Origin: Ignavibacteriota bacterium
GTDB lineage: Bacteria > Bacteroidota > Ignavibacteria > UBA10030 > SZUA-254
Direction of reading: 5' to 3'
DNA: 9,164 nucleotides
Assembly (NCBI GenBank): GCA_016191715.1
Contig: JACPVN010000315.1
Location: forward strand, 1-9,164
The translations under genes were made by a program, and so were the position numbers. Numbering within the stretch: position 1 is the first letter of the stretch; each line of letters starts with the position of its first letter. Under the pieces are notes generated by a model. That model had not been told where the DNA came from. It saw nothing but the letters and a program-made list of their open reading frames with translations, and ran no database searches. Positions 1 through 6,205 of this stretch are shown one piece after another.

Positions 1-737
1 AGCGCTTCTGCCGCTTGTTCTTTGTACTCCCAACTTCGCCAGAGAATACTTGAACATGATTCGGGAGCGATGACTGAATACCAGCAATTCTCCATCATCA
101 ACACACGGTCGCCAAGACCAATGCCGAGAGCGCCGCCGGATGCGCCTTCACCAATGATTGTAATGATGATAGGAACCGGCAGATGCGACATCGTGAATAA
201 ATTACGTGCAATTGCTTCTGCTTGCCCGCGTTCTTCCGCTTCAAGCCCCGGGTACGCGCCGGGCGTATCAATCATCGTGATGACGGGGCGATGGAACTTA
301 GCCGCAAGTTTCATGAGACGAAGCGCTTTGCGGTACCCTTCAGGATTCGGCATTCCGAAATTTCTGTACAGGTTCGATTTCGTATCGCGTCCTTTTTGCA
401 TACCAATAAGCATTACAGGTTGTTCATCAAGTTTTGCAAAACCTCCAACGATTGCTTTATCATCGCGGAAACCTCTGTCTCCATGCAACTCGATAAAATC
501 AGTTGTAATCATGTTGATGTAATCGAGTGTGTACGGTCGGTCGGGATGCCGTGCAAGTTGGACTTTCTGCCAACGAGTTAATCGAGAATAAATATTCTTC
601 CGGAGGTCTTCGACTTTCGATTCAAGTTTCTGAATCTCGGTACCGATGTCGAGACGGTCGCTGTATTTCCGCATCTCCTCGATTTTTTGTTCGAGTTCGA
701 TAATCGGCTTTTCAAAATCTAAAACTGCTTTTGCCAT
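1..737 (-). CDS. accA: Acetyl-CoA carboxylase carboxyltransferase subunit alpha (AccA), 3' end cut by window edge
   Basis: This is the alpha half of the carboxyltransferase of acetyl-CoA carboxylase, which with AccD moves the carboxyl group from biotin-BCCP to acetyl-CoA to make malonyl-CoA in the cytoplasm. I translated it from the minus strand: 245 residues are present, starting MAKAVLDFEKPIIELEQKIE, and the frame is still open at base 1. E. coli AccA is about 319 residues, so roughly three quarters is visible. The N-terminal helical segment (about 1-60) is followed by the crotonase-fold carboxyltransferase core with IGMQKGRD (111-118), FGMPNPEGYRKALRLM (127-142), DTPGAYPG (157-164), the oxyanion-type GEGASGGAL (196-204) and an ESCSSILW segment (226-233; the usual form is EGCASILW). 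The ATG at 737 gives the expected N-terminus; no Shine-Dalgarno is seen. It begins 35 bp after the GT2 fusion stop, so it may be cotranscribed with it. No accD is in view. Identification is very secure. Confidence 0.97.
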   Translation of the reverse strand, partial: MAKAVLDFEKPIIELEQKIEEMRKYSDRLDIGTEIQKLESKVEDLRKNIYSRLTRWQKVQLARHPDRPYTLDYINMITTDFIELHGDRGFRDDKAIVGGFAKLDEQPVMLIGMQKGRDTKSNLYRNFGMPNPEGYRKALRLMKLAAKFHRPVITMIDTPGAYPGLEAEERGQAEAIARNLFTMSHLPVPIIITIIGEGASGGALGIGLGDRVLMMENCWYSVIAPESCSSILWRSWEYKEQAAEA

Positions 738-772
738 ACATCAATTAAAAAGTAAAAATGAGAAAGGAAAAA

Positions 773-2719
773 TTATTTCCTGATAAATAGCATCAATGAC
801 TTTACGATAATTTCCATATCAAGAAAGAACGATTGGTTTTTTGCATATGAGAGATTGTACTGTGCAATTTCTTCCGCTGACAATTTATCAAAGTTATTTA
901 CTTGTGCAAGTCCCGTTAATCCGGGTTTGCCGATGTTCCTGAATCGCTTTTCTTTTCGATTGTTTCCATTCGGAGAAATCCCCACAAGACTCATTTCTCC
1001 GGAAAATACTTTTGGCAAATTCTTCAATGAGGAATTTTCCTTTCGTGCAAACGGAAACCATAAAACAAAAAACAAGAAACTAAAAACTATATCAACTGTG
1101 CGTTTCACTACTCTGTTCGGCAACCGATTGATGTTATATTCAATATCAACGAGCGGCAAATCGTTCAACTCGTCAATGTGCGTTTTGCCGATGATAACTT
1201 CCATACTGTTCGGTACTAAACGGTAATTGATGGCGCGGTCAGATGAGTTACTGATAACAGAAAGCATTTCTGAATACGATAGCGAGTTGTTGGAGAATAT
1301 CACTTCTGAAATATTTTGTTGTTGGATAACTCTTCCAATCGTTTCGATGCTTCCGAGAATTTCTATTCCCACGACTCGCTCACCAATTCTCTTTCTGTCT
1401 GAATCAATGAAGCCGATAATTTCATAGCCAAGCCGATTTCGTTTCTTGAGTTTTGAAATCAACTCCAAACTCGAAGCATCGCTTCCGACAACTAACGTTC
1501 GTTTGGAAAACATTTCTCCGGTTGTGCGTGAACGAAGAACAGTTCGCCAACCCGTTAACAGAACAGAACTGATGACGCCTGCGATGAGTAACACAAAGCG
1601 ACTGAACGCATACTCGTTGAAGAAAAATGTCAACGCGGAAAGAAGAATGTAAGCAATAACGATTGCATTGAACGTACGTCCGAAAGAATGTTTCCGAGCA
1701 GTGTACACATCTGACAAAAACAATGAGCCGATAGTCACCAACGACGGAACCGTCAGTAGCGCAGGATACGCGTACGATGGAAAGTGCATCACTTCACCAA
1801 ACCTCAGCCACTCGCCTGCATACCATGAAGCAATCACAAGAACATAATCAAACAACATAGCGGAAAACATGAGCGCATGTTTTTCGAGCAACGCGAACCA
1901 TTCTCTCACCGCAATCCCAAGTCCGAGAAAGAAGTTTGCCGCTACGCCGTAACGAAAATGTTTCCGCACAAACAATCGCATTGCCTGATAAAATATTCTC
2001 ACTTCATTGATGTCGCTTCGTCGGACACTTTCTCCCTTGTAATGAATGATTTGTGTAGCGTGTACATAGTACACTTTTTTCTCTGCCTGCTGAACACGGT
2101 AACAAAGGTCAAGGTCTTCGCCGTACATAAAAAACTGTTCATCAAATCCACCAAGAGATTCAAACAATGATTTGGAAATCACCATGCATGAACCGCTGAC
2201 AGCATCAACTTCGTATGTGTCGTCGGGGTTAAGATAAGTGAGATTATATTTTGAAACGAAAGCGGAATTTGGAGCGAGTGAACTCAATCCGATAATTTTT
2301 GTGAAAGCAATCCACGGAGTAGGAAAACTTCTTCGACAGGCAAGTTGCAACGTTCCATCTGAATTGAGAACTTTACAACCGGTAAGTCCTGCCTCAGGAT
2401 AATGCTGAAAAAAATCAAGCATCACCCGAAAGGTATTTTCCTGAACAATCGTGTCAGGATTTAACAAAAACAGAAAATCTCCCTTCGTTTCCTTCGCCGC
2501 CTGATTATTCGCCGCACCGAATCCAATGTTTTCTGAATTAGCAAACAGTCGAACGTGCGGAAACTTTTGTTGAATCATCTCAACACTTCCATCGTCGGAA
2601 GCATTGTCAACCACAATCACTTCGCTCTCGATGGCTTCAAGCGATTTGAAAACTGAGACGAGACAGTTTTCCAAAAACGCCCGCACATTGTAATTCACAA
2701 TGATGACGGAAATCTGCAT
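773..2719 (-). CDS. GT2 glycosyltransferase fused to a membrane/nucleotide-binding module and a catalytically degenerate polyprenyl glycosylphosphotransferase domain
   Basis: The protein has 648 residues. Residues 1-255 form a GT-A family-2 transferase of the WbbL/rhamnosyltransferase type: VIIVNYN (5-11), VVDNASDD (36-43), LNPDT with D89 as the metal-site aspartate, and GEDLDLCYR (200-208) with the likely catalytic acid. About four hydrophobic segments follow (roughly 285-305, 318-338, 350-366, 373-390), then a CoA_binding_3-like domain (about 407-510: LVVGSD, GYEIIGFID, GIEILGS). The end resembles a WbaP/WcaJ sugar transferase: VKRTVDIVFSF (538-548), SGEMSLVG (573-580), GKPGLTGLAQVN (597-608). 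The segment between the first two blocks, which normally carries QxRxG, KFRSM and the catalytic LDE, is missing, and GPRP has become GISP. The GT2 is probably active and the C-terminal part probably cannot transfer a sugar phosphate. The donor sugar cannot be read from the sequence. Its ATG follows the stop of the upstream GT2 gene by 3 bp, so translational coupling is likely. Confidence 0.9.
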   Translation of the reverse strand: MQISVIIVNYNVRAFLENCLVSVFKSLEAIESEVIVVDNASDDGSVEMIQQKFPHVRLFANSENIGFGAANNQAAKETKGDFLFLLNPDTIVQENTFRVMLDFFQHYPEAGLTGCKVLNSDGTLQLACRRSFPTPWIAFTKIIGLSSLAPNSAFVSKYNLTYLNPDDTYEVDAVSGSCMVISKSLFESLGGFDEQFFMYGEDLDLCYRVQQAEKKVYYVHATQIIHYKGESVRRSDINEVRIFYQAMRLFVRKHFRYGVAANFFLGLGIAVREWFALLEKHALMFSAMLFDYVLVIASWYAGEWLRFGEVMHFPSYAYPALLTVPSLVTIGSLFLSDVYTARKHSFGRTFNAIVIAYILLSALTFFFNEYAFSRFVLLIAGVISSVLLTGWRTVLRSRTTGEMFSKRTLVVGSDASSLELISKLKKRNRLGYEIIGFIDSDRKRIGERVVGIEILGSIETIGRVIQQQNISEVIFSNNSLSYSEMLSVISNSSDRAINYRLVPNSMEVIIGKTHIDELNDLPLVDIEYNINRLPNRVVKRTVDIVFSFLFFVLWFPFARKENSSLKNLPKVFSGEMSLVGISPNGNNRKEKRFRNIGKPGLTGLAQVNNFDKLSAEEIAQYNLSYAKNQSFFLDMEIIVKSLMLFIRK

Positions 2720-2722
2720 CGT

Positions 2723-3442
2723 TTAAAACGAAACGCCGAACAAACTTTGGAACTTCAACTTCCACACCATGAAAACCGCCTCATAAACAATTTTCTTCGA
2801 CATCTTCGATGTTCCCATTTGTCTGTCCATGAACACAATCGGATGTTCACACAACGTGAAACCTTTCTTCCACGCTTTGAAACTCATTTCGATTTGAAAC
2901 GCGTAACCATTCGAGTGGACTTTGTCGAGATTGATTGACTCAAGTACAGAACGACGAAAACATTTGAAACCGGCAGTTGTGTCTTTTATTTTCAAACCGG
3001 TAACAACACGAGTATAGACACTCGCGCCGTAACTCAACATCAATCGTCGGATGGGCCAATTGAGAACACGTACGCCGCCGATGTACCGCGAACCAATCAC
3101 GAGGTCGCACGATGCGATGCGTTGAAGCATTGCAGGAATTTCTTTCGGGTCGTGAGAAAAGTCTGCATCCATTTCAAACACAGCATCGTATCCGTTTTTC
3201 AACGCATACTTGAACCCTTCGACATACGCAGTGCCGAGTCCCATTTTTCCGGGACGCTCCATCAGATGAATTCTCGGTTCGTTGTTCTGAAGTTTCTTGA
3301 TGATAGATGCAGTTCCATCAGGAGAATTGTCATCAACTATGAGCATTTCAACGCGTGTATCTTTCGACAGAACTTCACGAATGAACTGTTCAATATTTTC
3401 TGCTTCGTTGTATGTTGGTGTTACGACGAGGATTTTATTCAT
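2723..3442 (-). CDS. Polyprenol-phosphate mannose synthase-like GT2 (Dpm1/Ppm1 type)
   Basis: This 239-residue soluble GT-A enzyme probably transfers mannose or another hexose from a nucleotide sugar to polyprenyl phosphate at the inner membrane face, giving a lipid-phosphate sugar used by periplasmic GT-C enzymes. Visible motifs are TPTYNEAENI (8-17), VDDNSPDGT (36-44), the metal-binding DAD (92-94), GSRY (117-120), TTAGFKCF (155-162) and FMDRQMGTSKMS (204-215), which matches the F-DR-G-SKMS segment of the Dpm family. The length fits the catalytic domain alone; there is no C-terminal GtrA-like or acyltransferase membrane domain. It is the first gene after the palindrome-rich spacer and is followed after 3 bp, in the same frame, by the second GT2 gene. 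Family assignment is strong, but mannose as opposed to glucose is inferred only from overall resemblance. The start at 3442 places the first beta strand (KILVVTPTYNE) at the N-terminus, as expected. Confidence 0.92.
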   Translation of the reverse strand: MNKILVVTPTYNEAENIEQFIREVLSKDTRVEMLIVDDNSPDGTASIIKKLQNNEPRIHLMERPGKMGLGTAYVEGFKYALKNGYDAVFEMDADFSHDPKEIPAMLQRIASCDLVIGSRYIGGVRVLNWPIRRLMLSYGASVYTRVVTGLKIKDTTAGFKCFRRSVLESINLDKVHSNGYAFQIEMSFKAWKKGFTLCEHPIVFMDRQMGTSKMSKKIVYEAVFMVWKLKFQSLFGVSF

Positions 3443-3513
3443 ACAAAAACAATACTTTTAATAACCTGTCAAAACTAATTGAAACAAAAATCTTATTTGA
3501 TTTATCATTGATA

Positions 3514-3633
3514 TAACCCCAAACTTCAGTTTGGGGTTAAACAAAAAAAACAATATGGGCTTTAGCCCATGAGAATAGTGGCTAAAGCCACTTCCCTTTT
3601 TATTATCTATCACCCCCACGATAAATCGTGGGG
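3514..3633. repeat. Cluster of four short perfect palindromes (REP/BIME-like)
   Basis: Four perfect inverted repeats with 2-nt centres lie in 120 bp: 3514-3539 (12-bp arms beginning TAACCCCAAACT), 3555-3570 (ATGGGCTTTAGCCCAT), 3577-3592 (AGTGGCTAAAGCCACT) and 3614-3633 (CCCCACGATAAATCGTGGGG). The two inner ones are also related to each other: GGCTTTAGCC in one is the reverse complement of GGCTAAAGCC in the next, so they can form one larger stem instead of two small ones. The two outer ones share the plan CCCCA...TGGGGTTAA. This arrangement resembles clustered REP elements mobilised by RAYT-type (IS200/IS605-like) transposases; no transposase gene is in the window, so that origin is inferred. 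The cluster lies between the dual PGT gene and the Dpm-like gene and fills most of the longest spacer (3443-3669). The rest of that spacer is A/T-rich and holds no gene that I can support. Confidence 0.85.
3541..3570 (-). terminator. Possible intrinsic terminator or attenuator after the dual PGT gene
   Basis: Read on the minus strand, the 16-nt palindrome ATGGGCTAAAGCCCAT (7-bp arms) is followed by ATTG and then eight consecutive T residues. This is the hairpin-plus-U-tract layout of an intrinsic terminator, with the U-tract starting four bases after the stem, a little late for an ideal one. It lies about 100 bp after the dual PGT stop and before the Dpm-like gene, so it could end or attenuate transcription between the two halves of the locus. 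The neighbouring palindrome at 3577-3592 is followed by a weaker T-rich run on the plus strand. Termination here is inferred. Confidence 0.4.
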
Positions 3634-3669
3634 TTAATTTCTCTTGATACATTTCAATCATTCTTTTCA

Positions 3670-6156
3670 TTAATGTGTACCTTTTCCACTCAGCGCAACT
3701 AAAATTGTTCTAAGAAATATTTTGATGTCGAGCGTAAGCGACATGTTTTCGAGATAGTACAAATCGTATTTGATTTTTTCTTTCACGTCAGCGAACGAGA
3801 TGTCGTAGCGATGATTCACTTGTGCCCAGCCGGTAATCCCCGGGCGAACAAGCAAACGTCGTCCGTAAAAACGGATTTCTTTTTTGAGTTGTTCGACGAA
3901 GAACGGTCGCTCGGGACGAGGACCAACGAGACTCATCTCGCCTTTCAACACATTCAGGAATTGCGGCACTTCATCGAGCCGGAGTTTGCGGAGAATTCGT
4001 CCAAGACGGGTTCTCCGTTTGTCTTCGGGTGAAGCCCAAACAGGCCCGGTCTCTTTTTCTGCTTCATGGACCATCGAACGAAATTTTATCAGATTAAATT
4101 TTTCACCTTTTTTACCTACTCGCTCTTGCACAAAAAACACGGGTCCGCTCGAATCAAGTTTAATGATGATTGCAATAATCAGCCAAGCAGGTAAAAGCGG
4201 AATTAAGATAATCAAAGAGACGATAATATCAATAAGCCGTTTTGCTGTCCATTGCCATCGCTTCATGTTCATCATGTACAAACGAATGAGCGGATGTCCG
4301 ACAATTTCTTCCGTCTTAAAGCCGCTCAGAATATCTACCTGTTCTGCCATCACTTTCACTGTCGGCACCATTCCGTTACATCGGGAAACAACATCGAGAA
4401 TTTCTTCGCGGGTATCATGGGTGGCGGCTATGAGAATTTCTTCGACGTTCCGTTTCTTCACCAATTCAGGAATCAAATCATACGAACCGAGCACGGGAAA
4501 CGAGGCAAATTGTTCCACATTCGGATTTCTGTCCACAAATCCGATAACATGATACTTTAGTCCCGGTCTCGATTGAATTTCTTGAACAAGTTCCCGCGCG
4601 AGATTAGACATTCCGACTATAAGCGTGTTTCGTCTCCTGTAACCAAGAATCTCGTGTTTACGTTCAAACGTGATAATCGCCATCCGAACCAGTACGACAC
4701 ACACCGCTACCGTTACACCGTACAGAAGTGTTGTGATTCGTCCTTCAAGCGTACCGGATTCCAAATCAATTGTGGCAAGGAAAATTAACAACGTTCCCCA
4801 ACCGATTGTTTTCATGATGGTGAAGATGTAATCTATCCGGGAACAATCCCATGGGATGTCATACAAACCCGCGAGTGCGAACATGATAAACCACATCAGT
4901 GTAAAAATCAAAACCGTCGGACTTGAAAAATACATTTCTAAAGGCGCATAACTTTCAACGACGAATATGCCGGAGTGAAAGCGAAGCCAATACGTAATCA
5001 AAAATGAAAGAAGAAGAGCGAACAAATCCCCGCTCGCAAGCAATACACGGTCAATAATTCTCGCAATGCTCAAGGGTTGAATAGGCGGACGTTCCTCAGG
5101 ATGTTTAGCTTTCATTTCTTCAAGATACCCAAGCCGCCCGATGCTGAGATACACTGCAATTATGACCGCTCCAAGCAGCAACGAAGCATACAATCCATCA
5201 ACCTGCATGAGTACGAAAGCAATCACTCCCAAACCTGTCGCTATTGCATAATGCACAACTACTGTCTGACGATGAGTTAGTCCCAAGTCCATCAGCCGGT
5301 GATGAATATGCTCCTTATCTGCTTTGAGCGGATGCATACGCTTTCTCACCCGTCGGAAAAAAGCAACGGAAGTATCCACAATCGGAACTGCGAGCGCGAC
5401 AATGATGACGAGAAACGAAACAGGAGTTTGTGCAACAGTTGAATGTTGGATTACGCGCAATCCAAGGCAAGCAAGGAGAAAACCGAGAAACAAACTTCCT
5501 GTGTCTCCCATGAAAATTGAAGCCGGATGAAAATTGTATCGAAGAAAACCGAGGCAAGCAAAGAACAATGCTAGCGTCGTCGCCATCAGGAAAAAGTCGT
5601 GGTAATACGCACCCATGAAGAAGAATACGAGTGAACCGATAGCCGCAACGCCACACGCAAGTCCGTCTAATCCGTCGAGTAGATTAAACGCGTTTGTTAC
5701 TCCGACCAACCACAGCAACGTGAGCACATACGAAAACCATCCCAACTGAATTGGCCCAAGAAATGGTAACGTAAGCGATTCAATTCTGAGTCCCGAAGAG
5801 ATAACGATAACCGATGCAAGAATTTGAATAATCAATTTTCCGGACGAGCCGATTCCTTTGATATCATCATACACACCGACGATGGCGATGAGTATGAGAC
5901 CTCCGATTAATCCTGTAAATTGAAATGGCAATGATTCAAAAACATCGCGTTGTAAAAAAAATGTAACAAGAAGACCGATGGCAAATCCTGTTATTACTCC
6001 CACTCCACCCAGCCGTGGAATAAACTTTGTGTGGATTTTTCGTTCGCCGGGGTAATCGCCAATTAGTTTTTTGATGGCGAGGGCGCGGATGCGGGGAGTT
6101 ACAAACCACGTGACGGTAGTTACCATAACTGCTAATAAGAAAAACAACAAGCTCAT
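3670..6156 (-). CDS. Dual phosphoglycosyltransferase: WecA/TagO-like polytopic PGT fused to WbaP/WcaJ-like monotopic PGT
   Basis: The protein has 828 residues and two apparently complete enzymes. Residues 1 to about 345 are a polytopic membrane PGT of the MraY/WecA family, which transfers HexNAc-1-phosphate from a UDP-sugar to undecaprenyl phosphate: PRLGG (47-51), VYDD (95-98), TNAFNLLDGLDGLA (154-167), FMGDTG (215-220) and the WecA-type HIHHRL (283-288). Residues from about 362 to 828 are a full-length WbaP/WcaJ-type enzyme: four hydrophobic segments (about 370-495), a CoA_binding_3-like domain (about 510-610: TLIVGMS, YHVIGFVD), a re-entrant helix region (about 639-668), QERVGKKGEKF (677-687), KFRSM (691-695), the catalytic-dyad motif LDEVPQ with D728/E729, GPRPE (745-749) and RPGITGWAQVN (771-781). 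Both active sites look intact. A TGA lies in frame five codons upstream of the ATG, supporting this start. It begins 49 bp after the dehydrogenase stop. The sugar substrates of each half are not readable. Confidence 0.93.
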   Translation of the reverse strand: MSLLFFLLAVMVTTVTWFVTPRIRALAIKKLIGDYPGERKIHTKFIPRLGGVGVITGFAIGLLVTFFLQRDVFESLPFQFTGLIGGLILIAIVGVYDDIKGIGSSGKLIIQILASVIVISSGLRIESLTLPFLGPIQLGWFSYVLTLLWLVGVTNAFNLLDGLDGLACGVAAIGSLVFFFMGAYYHDFFLMATTLALFFACLGFLRYNFHPASIFMGDTGSLFLGFLLACLGLRVIQHSTVAQTPVSFLVIIVALAVPIVDTSVAFFRRVRKRMHPLKADKEHIHHRLMDLGLTHRQTVVVHYAIATGLGVIAFVLMQVDGLYASLLLGAVIIAVYLSIGRLGYLEEMKAKHPEERPPIQPLSIARIIDRVLLASGDLFALLLSFLITYWLRFHSGIFVVESYAPLEMYFSSPTVLIFTLMWFIMFALAGLYDIPWDCSRIDYIFTIMKTIGWGTLLIFLATIDLESGTLEGRITTLLYGVTVAVCVVLVRMAIITFERKHEILGYRRRNTLIVGMSNLARELVQEIQSRPGLKYHVIGFVDRNPNVEQFASFPVLGSYDLIPELVKKRNVEEILIAATHDTREEILDVVSRCNGMVPTVKVMAEQVDILSGFKTEEIVGHPLIRLYMMNMKRWQWTAKRLIDIIVSLIILIPLLPAWLIIAIIIKLDSSGPVFFVQERVGKKGEKFNLIKFRSMVHEAEKETGPVWASPEDKRRTRLGRILRKLRLDEVPQFLNVLKGEMSLVGPRPERPFFVEQLKKEIRFYGRRLLVRPGITGWAQVNHRYDISFADVKEKIKYDLYYLENMSLTLDIKIFLRTILVALSGKGTH

Positions 6157-6178
6157 TAATATTTCATTTCAATGAGCT
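6150..6178 (-). promoter_or_regulatory. Inverted repeat enclosing the start codon of the dual PGT gene
   Basis: The arms AGCTCATT (6150-6157) and AATGAGCT (6171-6178) are perfect 8-bp inverted repeats with a 13-nt spacer. On the minus-strand transcript the second arm contains the AUG of the dual PGT gene (6156-6154), so a folded stem would place the start codon in a helix. No Shine-Dalgarno is present. A translational control role is possible but rests only on this geometry; an 8-bp repeat in A/T-rich DNA can arise by chance. Confidence 0.35.
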
Positions 6179-6205
6179 AATTATCAGAAATACAAAAAAT
6201 CATCA

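Noticed and set aside
22..581. Plus-strand open frames of 166 and 119 residues
   Set aside because: They are antisense to accA, which is identified securely on the minus strand; their peptides resemble no known family.
3467..3472. Perfect TTGACA on the minus strand before the Dpm-like gene, as a -35 element
   Set aside because: At 16-18 bp spacing there is no -10-like sequence (only TTTTTG-like bases), and transcription would start almost on the ATG.
3514..3633. The palindrome cluster as a CRISPR array
   Set aside because: The palindromes differ in sequence, are not evenly spaced direct repeats with spacers, and no cas gene is present.
3458..3670. A 70-residue minus-strand open frame whose ATG overlaps the dual PGT stop as TAATG
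   Set aside because: The overlap looks like coupling, but most of the frame is translated palindrome and the peptide has no recognisable domain. It is most likely a by-product of the repeat cluster.
3884..4552. A 222-residue plus-strand open frame
   Set aside because: It is antisense to the conserved C-terminal catalytic part of the dual PGT and has a low-complexity, shadow-like composition.
5315..5656. A 113-residue minus-strand open frame inside the dual PGT gene
   Set aside because: It is an alternative frame within the MraY/WecA-like domain, whose motifs are intact in the main frame.
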